This document shows, piece after piece, positions 7,755 through 15,481 of a DNA stretch of 64,000 nt; position 1 is the first letter of the stretch; every line of letters starts with the position of its first letter. Position numbers and translations under genes: made by a program. The DNA comes from Chryseobacterium aquifrigidense. Lineage in GTDB: Bacteria; Bacteroidota; Bacteroidia; Flavobacteriales; Weeksellaceae. The stretch is taken from contig NZ_VFPD01000006.1 of NCBI RefSeq assembly GCF_006716485.1, positions 51,286-115,285 on the forward strand. Direction: 5' to 3'. The notes under the pieces were generated by a model. The model ran no database searches and was not told the DNA's origin. It was given only the letters and a program-made list of their open reading frames with translations.

Positions 7755-9005
7755 TTACTGTTTTTCTGAGAAAAGAGTTTTTCTTTTGCTGTCCAGTCCC
7801 CAGTTTAATCCTAAAAATGTAATAAGATTATTCTTGTCACCATAATTTTTTCCGAAAGCAGCATTGATGTACACACTGTCAGATACTTTATAGTTGATGA
7901 TTCCGTTGGAACGATAGGTGTTATCCAGATCGCTGCTTCTGTAAATGAATTCATAGCCAATAGAGAATCTGTTGTATACGAGTTCTATTTTGCCACCAAA
8001 ATCATAATTATCAGTTCTGCTGAATCCATTGGCAATATCATAAACTGTTTTATCCTGCATGTATCTTGCAACAGCGTAGAAATTCAATCTTTTCTCAATT
8101 TTTGAAGCGTCTGTGGTGGAAGCTTCTTTGATGATTACTTTTGATTTTTCATTGTTTTCATCTTCTTTTTTCTTCGGAGTTTTTGTTCTTTCCAGATTGA
8201 TCCCGGAACTCATGGTCATCCAGAATCCCAATTTTCCAAACTGATTATTCTTGAACTGATTATCTAAAAAGAAAGTACTGTAGGCAGAAGCAACATCTAA
8301 TTGAAAAGCAGGTTTTTCATCAAGGTATTTCTTATAGTTTTCAGTTTCCGTTTTGTAATAATCGGTGACAAATTTTTCTAATGCCCTTGCTCTCCTCTCA
8401 TTTTTTTCATCTGGGCTGGCATTGGATGTTTCTATATCATTATACTCCTGTGATCTTTCAAACTCTTTTTGAATATCAGTTAATTGTTTTGATATATTGG
8501 CGTTTGACTTCGTAATAGCCTCTATGTTTTTTTTATTCCTTATTTTAAATACGGTGGTTCTTAAAGAAAAAGATACCGAAGGGTTTTCCGTGTCAAGATC
8601 TTCAATTTTATAATTTCTCACAAAGGCAAACGAGACAGAAACATTTTTTGCTTCACTGAAAATGTTGTTTTTATACACATAACTATTATCTGGTTTTTTA
8701 ATGCTTTTAATGCCGGCATACTTTAAAGCATCCATTTCCGTCAGAGGAAATAAATGGGTAGGGGTGAGTTCTACAGCATAGGCATTGGGAAGACCGTCAT
8801 TTTCGCTGAATGAATTGACAATACTGGTCATGAAAGCTTTTTTTGATTTTGGGGTTTCCAAATCTGAACTTGCCAAACCGAGAAGCATTACACTGGGAGC
8901 ATTGGAAAGTTCCAGTTTGTTTAACTCTGCACTGATTTCTTTACTTTGAGCAAACAATAATGTCATATTGGATATCAGTGCTGCTACTATTAAGATCTTT
9001 TTCAT
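7755..9005 (-). CDS. Exported protein of unknown function, probable outer-membrane strands
   Basis: 416 residues with a signal peptide ending at LLFAQ (residue 20). The middle (about 165-230) is charged and helical, with many E/K and N residues. The C-terminal 130 residues alternate hydrophobic and polar residues (for example RLNFYAVARYMQD, KIELVYNRFSIGYEF), as in outer-membrane beta-barrel proteins. A charged E/K stretch near residue 280 interrupts this part. I do not recognise the family. Its start overlaps the stop of the upstream gene by 4 bases, so the two form an operon, and a hairpin terminator follows. Confidence 0.7.
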   Translation of the reverse strand: MKKILIVAALISNMTLLFAQSKEISAELNKLELSNAPSVMLLGLASSDLETPKSKKAFMTSIVNSFSENDGLPNAYAVELTPTHLFPLTEMDALKYAGIKSIKKPDNSYVYKNNIFSEAKNVSVSFAFVRNYKIEDLDTENPSVSFSLRTTVFKIRNKKNIEAITKSNANISKQLTDIQKEFERSQEYNDIETSNASPDEKNERRARALEKFVTDYYKTETENYKKYLDEKPAFQLDVASAYSTFFLDNQFKNNQFGKLGFWMTMSSGINLERTKTPKKKEDENNEKSKVIIKEASTTDASKIEKRLNFYAVARYMQDKTVYDIANGFSRTDNYDFGGKIELVYNRFSIGYEFIYRSSDLDNTYRSNGIINYKVSDSVYINAAFGKNYGDKNNLITFLGLNWGLDSKRKTLFSEKQ

Positions 9006-9400
9006 AGCTCAACTTTTATGTATTTATAAACACCATAGATAAACTTACCGGATAAATCATCAGTTGTTTTACCTTCAAAAGGATTGAAATGAAAATTCCT
9101 GGAAGGAATCTGAGGGAATTCAAACTTTATCCTGCACGTATTGATCAATATCTGCAGATGGTTCACCTGCATATTAATATTGAAAGAAGTCGCGAAAAGT
9201 AAATGGTCTGATGCTAAATCTGCTTTTGGAATAGTAAAAGAAAATTTATCGTCATTTAAATTGTTATCATCTATTCTCTTTCCATTAATGATAAAATGCG
9301 GGTCGCCAAATTGTGTATTGGCACTGATAATTACATTCACTTCAACATTATTTTCTTTAAAGTGTGTGATTTTTACTGTTTTTTGAGGGATTTTTTTCAT
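9002..9400 (-). CDS. Small protein of unknown function, first gene of a two-gene operon
   Basis: 132 residues without a signal peptide or membrane segment. It is predicted mostly beta (alternating pattern such as VEVNVIISANTQFG, FSFTIPKAD, LQILINTCRIKFEF), which would suit a small beta-sandwich. No motif or family is recognised. It is co-transcribed with the exported protein downstream (4-base overlap) and has a well-matched promoter 45-75 bases upstream. Confidence 0.65.
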   Translation of the reverse strand: MKKIPQKTVKITHFKENNVEVNVIISANTQFGDPHFIINGKRIDDNNLNDDKFSFTIPKADLASDHLLFATSFNINMQVNHLQILINTCRIKFEFPQIPSRNFHFNPFEGKTTDDLSGKFIYGVYKYIKVEL

Positions 9401-9445
9401 GTCTATTGACTTTTGGGTTTGTGAATTCAGCTATTAATTCTATTT

Positions 9446-9476
9446 CAAATGTATAATTTGTGATATTTGTATTCAA
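9446..9476 (-). promoter_or_regulatory. Bacteroidota-type promoter for the 9400-7755 operon
   Basis: On the minus strand TTG (9476-9474), 20 nt, then TACATTTG (9453-9446): a good match to the -33/-7 consensus. The predicted transcript starts about 35-40 bases before the first gene. Confidence 0.6.
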
Positions 9477-9625
9477 TTACCTTTTTGGGTGATATTGTAT
9501 TGTTTTTAATGATACTGTCAAATTATCCTGATCTACAATAGCAGCGTATGGTTCAATAATTAATTAGTTCCAAAGATTCTGCACCACAATTAAATTCTTT
9601 ATTTTTGCAGCATATTTTTACAGAC

Positions 9626-9958
9626 ATGCAAAAAGCGTTGATATATTTCACATTGGGAACTGTAGTAAGCTTCCTGATTAATTATTTCTTTTTAAGTTCA
9701 GAGAATATTGGTTTAGAGTTCTATTATGCTATTGCTTTTGGTGCAGCCTGGGGCATTGCTTATTATCTGGATACTCCGAATTTTACGTTAGCTAAAAAAC
9801 TGGGACTATCTTTCGTAGTGATGGCTATTCTGGTTGTGGCAGGTACTTTAATTTTTAAACTTGAACTTGCTATTCCATCCATTCTGAAGTTTTCTATGGT
9901 GTTTGTCGCCTATTATGTAATAGCAAGTTTTAGGGCAACTAAATCATTAAGAAAATAA
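9626..9958 (+). CDS. Small multipass membrane protein, unknown function
   Basis: 110 residues from ATG 9626 (MQKALIYFTLGT). An upstream in-frame TTG at 9605 coincides with a possible -7 box (TATTTTTG, 9600-9607), so it is unlikely to be the start. Four hydrophobic segments (about residues 4-22, 29-47, 56-75, 82-100) fill nearly the whole protein, leaving almost no soluble domain. No family is recognised. It stands alone and converges on the DUF3667 gene across a shared terminator. Confidence 0.65.
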   Translation: MQKALIYFTLGTVVSFLINYFFLSSENIGLEFYYAIAFGAAWGIAYYLDTPNFTLAKKLGLSFVVMAILVVAGTLIFKLELAIPSILKFSMVFVAYYVIASFRATKSLRK

Positions 9959-9961
9959 ATA

Positions 9962-9993
9962 AAAAGAGGCTTTCCAATGTGACAGCCTCTTTT
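9962..9993. terminator. Bidirectional terminator
   Basis: AAAAGAGGCT (9962-9971) and AGCCTCTTTT (9984-9993) pair over 10 bp with a 12-nt loop, with A and T runs on both sides. It separates two convergent genes. Confidence 0.85.
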
Positions 9994-9996
9994 TTA

Positions 9997-11094
9997 TTAA
10001 TGAATCATCATGAAACTTATTAAGGCAAGCCCTAGAAGTAAAAACATGAATGCCATAAAATTAATAGTGAATAGTATCATTCCGACAATAATGCTTACCA
10101 AGCCATGGGCACGATAAACCCGCCTGTGAGCAATAAAGAAATAGGCCATAGTATATAATAGCAGGAAGGATATTATTAAATATAAAATAGTATTCAGCGG
10201 CCAGAAATCTGTGAGGCCTGCCAATTTGAAAAGTAGGAATATGAATAAAATGGTAAGCAATAAAAATGAGAAGTAATGCAGAGTGAAAATTCCATGATCA
10301 AAGTACCACCATTTTTTCTTACTGTGGAAGATCCACAAAAAGAACGCGAAAAGAGGAAGGTAAATAAAAAGTGCTTTGGGAAGATTATGGAAAGACTTTT
10401 CTATCATCCCGGCAATAATCTCCTTTTTCTTTACACCCTTTTCTTTTAGTTCAAAGAATTTGTGAACAATGGGAGCTTCAATAAAACCGAGAGATGATGG
10501 GTTTTTGGCTTTAGCAGAATCATAAGCCTTCCTGGTTTTATATTCTCCAAAGCTAACGTCCGGATCTATTTTTTTGTCCATGTCAATGATGTCTTCTATT
10601 TCAGAAGAGTCAGGAACTGCTTTTATTCCTTCAATGGCAAGAGAGTCTTTTTCAGTAAGGTGTTTTTTGGCTTGTATACTGTCTATCAGCTTTTGTTTTT
10701 CGACAGGTTTCATGACTTTTAAAAGGCTGGTCTTACTTTTTTCTGCAATATTTCCCTCTTTCGCAGAACCTATATCAACCATAGGAAACAGGGCAAAAAC
10801 AAAAAATGTAATAAAACTGACAAAAATATAAAGCTTCACAGGAGGCACGAATTTTTGTCTTTTCCCTTCAAGATAAGTGTTCGTTAGTCTGCCGGGTTTA
10901 AATAACAAATTTTTTACGGTCCCCCAGAACTGACCGTCATAGTGCGTAAAATCTTCAACGAAATGGGTAAAAAGAAAATAAAAGGGCTGTCGTCTTTCAG
11001 TATTTTCCTGTCCGCAGTGAGGGCAGAACCTTTCTTCAACCTGATGCCCGCAGTTCAGGCAGGTTTTGTCTTCTCTTAGTTTTCCGTGGCTCAT
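9997..11094 (-). CDS. DUF3667 family membrane protein with N-terminal zinc ribbon
   Basis: 365 residues. The N-terminus has a CxxC...CxxC zinc ribbon (CLNCGHQ and CPHCGQEN), followed by the DUF3667 core with FTHYDGQFWGTVKNLLFKPG and LEGKRQKFVPPVKLY. One hydrophobic segment follows at about 86-105, then a charged loop of about 130 residues, probably outside the membrane, then four more hydrophobic segments at the C-terminus. The family is widespread in Bacteroidota; its function is unknown to me. Monocistronic. Confidence 0.85.
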   Translation of the reverse strand: MSHGKLREDKTCLNCGHQVEERFCPHCGQENTERRQPFYFLFTHFVEDFTHYDGQFWGTVKNLLFKPGRLTNTYLEGKRQKFVPPVKLYIFVSFITFFVFALFPMVDIGSAKEGNIAEKSKTSLLKVMKPVEKQKLIDSIQAKKHLTEKDSLAIEGIKAVPDSSEIEDIIDMDKKIDPDVSFGEYKTRKAYDSAKAKNPSSLGFIEAPIVHKFFELKEKGVKKKEIIAGMIEKSFHNLPKALFIYLPLFAFFLWIFHSKKKWWYFDHGIFTLHYFSFLLLTILFIFLLFKLAGLTDFWPLNTILYLIISFLLLYTMAYFFIAHRRVYRAHGLVSIIVGMILFTINFMAFMFLLLGLALISFMMIH

Positions 11095-11443
11095 GAAATT
11101 ATGGAATATGATTAACGCAAATATAATTATTTCAATGAAATTATAGTTATATCCAGGTATTTTACGGAAATCTTTAAAGTAAATTTAATAAAAGAAAGAG
11201 TTGAGGGAATAAACTCTTTGCTGTTTCATTGGTGTTTTTAGAATCTTCGAAGTGTTTTTTCATCGGCTCATCAGTTCGCAAGATCTGTGCCAAAAGTATA
11301 AATAGTGTTAAAATCTATTGATAGCGGGGTGTAGCACGAAGATTATATAGATTAAATGAAATATGTTTTTTGGTTACGAAAATAATTTGTACCTTTGCAC
11401 ACCCTTTTAGGGGTAAATTATGTTTAATCTTTAACTAAAACGT
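11095..11443. other. Intergenic region upstream of the rplM operon
   Basis: About 350 bases between divergent genes. The right end holds the rplM promoter (11369-11397) and a 46-base leader with a small CCC/GGG hairpin at about 11400-11414. The rest is AT-rich and shows no coding frame or RNA gene that I can support. Confidence 0.5.
11369..11397 (+). promoter_or_regulatory. Promoter of rplM-rpsI
   Basis: TTTG (11369-11372), 17 nt, TACCTTTG (11390-11397): a strong match to the Bacteroidota housekeeping promoter. Transcription should start near 11404, leaving a leader of about 40 bases before the GTG start. Confidence 0.7.
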
Positions 11444-11899
11444 GTGAATACATTAAGTTACAAAACTGTTTCAGCGAACAAAGCTACTGCTAATAAAGAA
11501 TGGGTTGTGGTAGACGCTGAAGGACAGCCGTTAGGTAGATTAGCTTCTACGGTTGCAAAGATTTTGAGAGGTAAGCACAAAACGAACTACACACCTCACG
11601 TAGATTGTGGTGATAACGTAATCGTTTTGAATGCTGGGAAAATTACACTTTCCGGAAACAAGTGGGCTGATAAGACTTATATCTGGCATACAGGATATCC
11701 TGGTGGACAGAAGTCTATGACTGCGGCTGAACTTCAAAAGAAAGATTCTTTAAAGGTATTAGAGAAATCTGTAAAAGGTATGTTACCTAAAAACAGATTA
11801 GGAGCTGCTATCCTTAAGAACCTTTACTTATATGAAGGAACTGAGCACAAACATGAAGCTCAACAGCCAAAAACAATTAATGTTAACGAATTTAAATAA
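11444..11899 (+). CDS. rplM: 50S ribosomal protein L13
   Basis: 151 residues, the normal length for this group. It has the L13 core: WVVVDAEGQPLGRLAS near the start, the GDNVIVLNAGKI strand, the YIWHTGYPGG segment and the VKGMLPKNRLG motif near the end. L13 is an early assembly protein of the large subunit. The start codon is GTG and is preceded by an A-rich leader without a Shine-Dalgarno sequence, as is normal in Flavobacteriia. rpsI follows 6 bases later, the standard L13-S9 pair. Confidence 0.97.
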   Translation: MNTLSYKTVSANKATANKEWVVVDAEGQPLGRLASTVAKILRGKHKTNYTPHVDCGDNVIVLNAGKITLSGNKWADKTYIWHTGYPGGQKSMTAAELQKKDSLKVLEKSVKGMLPKNRLGAAILKNLYLYEGTEHKHEAQQPKTINVNEFK

Positions 11900-11905
11900 T
11901 TAATT

Positions 11906-12292
11906 ATGTCTATAGTTCACAAAATCGGAAGAAGAAAAACTTCTGTAGCGAGAGTTTATGTAAAACCAGGTTCTGGTGTTATTACAGTAAACGGTAAAGA
12001 TGCTAAAGAATATTTCTCTACAGACGTGATGGTTTACAAATTAAACCAACCGTTTATCCTTTCTGAGACTGTTGGTCAGTATGACGTTACCGTAAACGTA
12101 TTCGGTGGTGGAAATACAGGTCAGGCAGAGGCTATCAGATTAGGTATTTCTAGAGCTTTATGCGAAATCAACGCTGAGTTCAGATTAGCATTGAAGCCAG
12201 CTGGTTTACTTACAAGAGACGCAAGAATGGTGGAAAGAAAGAAGCCAGGTCAGAAAAAAGCAAGAAAGAGATTCCAATTCTCAAAACGTTAA
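11906..12292 (+). CDS. rpsI: 30S ribosomal protein S9
   Basis: 128 residues with the S9 signature: IGRRKTSVARVYVKPG at the start, GGGNTGQAEAIRLGISRAL in the middle, and the strongly basic tail KKARKRFQFSKR that reaches the P-site tRNA in the 30S subunit. The terminal SKR is intact. It is 6 bases after rplM and transcribed with it. A 208-base gap with seven-base repeats separates it from rpsB. Confidence 0.97.
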   Translation: MSIVHKIGRRKTSVARVYVKPGSGVITVNGKDAKEYFSTDVMVYKLNQPFILSETVGQYDVTVNVFGGGNTGQAEAIRLGISRALCEINAEFRLALKPAGLLTRDARMVERKKPGQKKARKRFQFSKR

Positions 12293-12301
12293 GATTTCTC
12301 G

Positions 12302-12412
12302 TTGGCAGATGGCTTATGGCTACTGTCTACAGGAATGTATTAAATTTTTTTTAAACTTAATCTCGGCGAAAAGCCCATTGCCAAAAGCAAAAAAGCAGAC
12401 CGCCAATTGCCC
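12302..12412. repeat. Degenerate seven-base tandem repeats in the rpsI-rpsB gap
   Basis: TTGGCAG, ATGGCTT and ATGGCTA follow each other without gaps (12302-12322). Farther on, GC dinucleotides recur at 12373, 12380, 12387, 12395, 12402 and 12409, that is every 7 bases with one step of 8, in GCC/GCA words that are the reverse complement of the first set. The two blocks are in opposite orientation and could fold together. Confidence 0.6.
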
Positions 12413-12500
12413 GTTACGTTTAGCATCCAAACGCTTCTCCCATCTAAAGAAGTTGTTGATTGTTTAAAAGACGGAAAGTAAACTAACAAAAACAGAAAAC

Positions 12501-13262
12501 ATGGCAAAAGCAAATGTAAAAGACCTTTTAGAGGCTGGCGTACACTTCGGTCACATGACTAGAAAGTGGAATCCAAATATGGCTCCATACATTTTTATGG
12601 AGAAAAACGGTATTCACATTGTAGACTTACATAAAACAGCAGTTAAATTGGATGAAGCGTGCAGCGCTTTAGAAAAATTAACTTCTGCAGGTAAAAAAGT
12701 TCTTTTCGTAGCTACTAAAAAGCAAGCGAAAGAAGTTGTTGCAAAACACGCTTCTGAACTTAATATGCCTTATATTACAGAAAGATGGCCAGGTGGTATG
12801 TTAACGAACTTCGTTACTATCAGAAAGGCTGTAAAGAAGATGAACTCTATCGACAAAATGAAAAAAGACGGTACGTTCGAAACTTTATCTAAAAAAGAAA
12901 GATTACAAGTTGACAGACAAAGAGCTAACCTTGAGAAGAACTTAGGTTCTATCGCTGACATGGTGAGACTTCCATCTGCTGTATTTGTAGTTGATATCTT
13001 AAGAGAACACATCGCGGTAACTGAAGCTAAGAAACTAGGTATTCCAGTTTTCGGGATCGTTGATACAAACTCTGACCCTAGAAAAGTTGACTTCGTTATC
13101 CCAGGAAACGATGATGCTTCTAAGTCTATTGATATGATCCTTAGCGTAGTTTCTGAATCTATCAAAGAAGGTCAGTCTCAAAGAAAAGCTGATAAAGAAA
13201 AATCTAAAGAAGAAGGAGAAAAAGTATCTGCTGATACAGATGCTGATTTCGATGCAGAATAA
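12501..13262 (+). CDS. rpsB: 30S ribosomal protein S2
   Basis: 253 residues. Typical S2 features: VKDLLEAGVHFGHMTRKWNP at the start, the ERWPGGMLTNF motif, and the IPVFGIVDTNSDP motif. The C-terminal 35 residues are an acidic/lysine-rich tail (KADKEKSKEEGEK), a usual variable extension. It binds late to the 30S neck and is needed for S1 binding in bacteria that use S1. The upstream region is A-rich without a Shine-Dalgarno sequence. In most bacteria tsf follows directly, but here a strong terminator follows and tsf lies 16 kb away. Confidence 0.97.
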   Translation: MAKANVKDLLEAGVHFGHMTRKWNPNMAPYIFMEKNGIHIVDLHKTAVKLDEACSALEKLTSAGKKVLFVATKKQAKEVVAKHASELNMPYITERWPGGMLTNFVTIRKAVKKMNSIDKMKKDGTFETLSKKERLQVDRQRANLEKNLGSIADMVRLPSAVFVVDILREHIAVTEAKKLGIPVFGIVDTNSDPRKVDFVIPGNDDASKSIDMILSVVSESIKEGQSQRKADKEKSKEEGEKVSADTDADFDAE

Positions 13263-13285
13263 TTGAAGATTTTCTTTAATATAGG

Positions 13286-13315
13286 AAAAACGCTGGATTT
13301 CGATCCAGCGTTTTT
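13286..13315 (+). terminator. Terminator of the rpsB transcript
   Basis: AAAAACGCTGGAT (13286-13298) and ATCCAGCGTTTTT (13303-13315) form a 13-bp stem capped by a TTCG tetraloop and followed by a T run. It lies 24 bases past the rpsB stop and would block readthrough to any downstream tsf. Confidence 0.9.
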
Positions 13316-13529
13316 TTATTGTTTATATCAGAAATTATTTCTAAGGATACTATTTTGATTATATCTTCTTTGCCTGAATATATTGGTTTCGGGACAGCGC
13401 TAATTAAGAGCTTTTAAACAGTGAAAAATACTTTTATACTTGGTCTACTGGAGTTTATTCTGAAAGGTTAAAAACAATGCTACAGCCACCAGCCATTACA
13501 ATGGAGATCAGATATTCATTAAAAATAAA

Positions 13530-13551
13530 AACCTGCAGGACCTTGCAGGTT
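13530..13551 (-). terminator. Terminator of the trmB-DUF6759 operon
   Basis: AACCTGCA (13530-13537) and TGCAGGTT (13544-13551) pair over 8 bp with a 6-nt loop and are followed on the minus strand by TTTATTTTT. It lies just past the stop at 13557. Confidence 0.75.
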
Positions 13552-13556
13552 ATATG

Positions 13557-13997
13557 TTAGTTTGAAAGTTTTATAGAGTAAGAGGTTGTGACAAACTTTG
13601 TAGACTGGTAGACCGAGTTACAAAGCATACCCGATAATCTGTAATTTTGATTTTTCGGAACCATAGTATATCCTATTTTCCCTGCGCCAATGGGAATTTT
13701 CTTAAAAAAATTACCTCCGCTTACCGTAAGCACCATATTACATGGAGACTTATTTTCTACAGAAATAGAGGTTCTGGGATTTTTAGGATCATCACTGTTG
13801 AGGAGATCATTAAGGACATCGGCTGTTTCCGGCTTATAAGTTTTTATAAGATCATTATATTCTCTTTCTGTATTGGCTCTGTTCCCCGAATTATTAGCAG
13901 GATAAGGGTAGGATGTCCTTCCCGGATAGCCTCCGTAATTCACATTACAGCTGGCAAGAATCAGAGAAATTCCGGTAAGAACTAATAGTTTTTTCAT
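13557..13997 (-). CDS. Lipoprotein with DUF6759-like C-terminal domain
   Basis: 146 residues with a lipoprotein signal (LASC, Cys at about 17) followed by a Gly/Tyr/Pro-rich linker. The C-terminal 80 residues share a pattern with the three larger relatives in this window: N-x-S-x-C-N-x-V-L-T-V-x-G, then IPIGAGK, then a second cysteine near the end (SGMLCNSVYQSTKF). It lacks the N-terminal helical motif AHPDDP found in two of them. The start overlaps the stop of the upstream relative by 4 bases. Function unknown; the lipid anchor suggests an envelope role. Confidence 0.7.
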   Translation of the reverse strand: MKKLLVLTGISLILASCNVNYGGYPGRTSYPYPANNSGNRANTEREYNDLIKTYKPETADVLNDLLNSDDPKNPRTSISVENKSPCNMVLTVSGGNFFKKIPIGAGKIGYTMVPKNQNYRLSGMLCNSVYQSTKFVTTSYSIKLSN

Positions 13998-14692
13998 CCT
14001 ATTTTATTTTTTGACTTTTGTTTTTTCTGTGATTGTTCCGTTATCGGCTCCTTTTGAATAGATTTCAGTTCAACGTTGGAGGGTTTCGGGTTGTCTACTG
14101 TTACAAATATACTTTTTTTAATGTCTTTCCGGGATGAATATTTCAGATCACAAGTATTGCTGCTTAATGTATATGAATCTTTTTTGAGCACAATGAAGTT
14201 TTCTGCATGGGCAGGAACAGCCAGATTATAAAATTCTTTTCCTTCTATCCGTAATACAATATTGCAGTCAGAATTATTTTTGAATAAGAGAATCGCTTCA
14301 TTGCGGCTGATATCCTCATTAAACATAGCGTTCAGAAGCTTCACTGTTTTTTCCTTATGTTCGGCAGAGGTTTCAGCGATAAGCTTTTTAAACTCTTCCG
14401 CATCGTCAGAATTAGGATTCCTCATCGCACTCTTCGGAATATCGGCAATTACTGGCCTTGCTTCCATAGGTTTGGCGGTACGGGCTCCCTTTGTCCATTC
14501 CGAGTTTTTTAAAGCAATAAGCTTGGGTTTCAGCACCGTCCTTTTAGGGTCATCAGGGTGTGCGTTCTTCAGGTATTCTTCAATTTCTTTAATGTTTGTG
14601 CTTCTTAAAATATCTTTACTGCTTTTCTGAGCCTGTATAAAGCCCGGGATAAGAAATGTGAGGAATAAAATTGTTAGAAAATTTTTTTTCAT
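13994..14692 (-). CDS. DUF6759-like exported protein
   Basis: 232 residues with a signal peptide (cleavage near FIQAQ). Two recognisable parts: an N-terminal motif YLKNAHPDDPKRTVLKPK (about 41-58) and a C-terminal domain with NNSDCNIVLRIEGKEFYNLAVPA and a second Cys in NTCDLKYSSRKDI. A short segment before it, AEEFKKLIAETSAEHKEKTV, is also shared by relatives. The family name (DUF6759) is from memory and is not certain; the function is unknown. It lies 15 bases after trmB and overlaps the lipoprotein downstream, so the three genes form one operon. Confidence 0.7.
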   Translation of the reverse strand: MKKNFLTILFLTFLIPGFIQAQKSSKDILRSTNIKEIEEYLKNAHPDDPKRTVLKPKLIALKNSEWTKGARTAKPMEARPVIADIPKSAMRNPNSDDAEEFKKLIAETSAEHKEKTVKLLNAMFNEDISRNEAILLFKNNSDCNIVLRIEGKEFYNLAVPAHAENFIVLKKDSYTLSSNTCDLKYSSRKDIKKSIFVTVDNPKPSNVELKSIQKEPITEQSQKKQKSKNKIG

Positions 14693-14707
14693 CAGGTTTT
14701 TATTTCA

Positions 14708-15385
14708 TCAGCTTATCCGGAATTTGATATAAGTAATGGTTTTTCCTTTTGCTGAGAACAGCTCTTCATAATACGTTTTGATATCTCTCAGATGCTCTGT
14801 ATTAGGGTCATATTCCGGGGCGCCATAGATATCATGGTGGGCAGAGATGATCTCGTAACCTGCACCCTGTAAATATCCAAGCGTATACCCATGCAGGAAT
14901 TCTGAATCGGTTTTCAGGTGAATGATTCCTCCTGGTTTCAGAAACTTTTTATATCGGTTTAAAAAATCCGGATGTGTTAATCTGTGTTTTGTTCTTTTGT
15001 ATTTAATCTGTGGATCCGGGAACGTAATCCAAATTTCGTCTACCTCATTTTCTGCAAAGAAATAATCAACAAGTTCGATCTGAGTTCTCAAAAACGCTAC
15101 ATTATTCATGTTGTTTTCTACAGCTTCCTTCGCTCCGAACCAAAATCTTGCACCTTTAATATCTACTCCGATAAAGTTTTTTTCAGGAAATGTTTTTGCG
15201 AGTCCTACCGAATATTCTCCTTTTCCACAACCTAATTCCAGTACAACCGGATTGTCATTTTTAAAGAAATTATCTCTCCATTTTCCTTTTAGATCGAAGC
15301 CATTTAAAGCATCTTCTCTTGTTGGCTGGATTACATTCGGTAATATTTTGTTTTCTGCAAATCTTGCTAATTTATTTTTGCCCAT
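14708..15385 (-). CDS. trmB: tRNA (guanine-N7-)-methyltransferase TrmB
   Basis: 225 residues from ATG 15385 (MGKNKLARF); a TTG seven codons upstream is less likely. The SAM-binding motif LELGCGKGEYSVGLA (about 50-64), the FPDPQIKYKRTKHRL motif and HLKTDSEFL are all present. The enzyme forms m7G46 in the variable loop of tRNA, using S-adenosylmethionine. It is the first gene of the operon that continues with two DUF6759-like genes; the functional link is not evident and may only reflect position. Confidence 0.95.
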   Translation of the reverse strand: MGKNKLARFAENKILPNVIQPTREDALNGFDLKGKWRDNFFKNDNPVVLELGCGKGEYSVGLAKTFPEKNFIGVDIKGARFWFGAKEAVENNMNNVAFLRTQIELVDYFFAENEVDEIWITFPDPQIKYKRTKHRLTHPDFLNRYKKFLKPGGIIHLKTDSEFLHGYTLGYLQGAGYEIISAHHDIYGAPEYDPNTEHLRDIKTYYEELFSAKGKTITYIKFRIS

Positions 15386-15428
15386 TGAGTTATAAAATGA
15401 GTGCAAAAATAGTGAAAATTTATGGAGT

Positions 15429-15460
15429 CTCTATGTCTTTTGGTAGTAAAAGACATAGAG
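15429..15460. terminator. Strong hairpin, probable terminator
   Basis: CTCTATGTCTTTT (15429-15441) and AAAAGACATAGAG (15448-15460) pair perfectly over 13 bp with a 6-nt loop. It lies downstream of the gene ending at 15482 and upstream of trmB. The T tail outside the stem is weak, so pausing or mRNA-end protection is also possible. Confidence 0.6.
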
Positions 15461-15481
15461 ATCATATGCTTTTAGTTTGTA

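Noticed and set aside
11326..11345. AGCGGGGTGTAGCAC looks like the 5' end of a tRNA
   Set aside because: No acceptor partner, anticodon arm or T arm follows; the resemblance is limited to about 14 bases.
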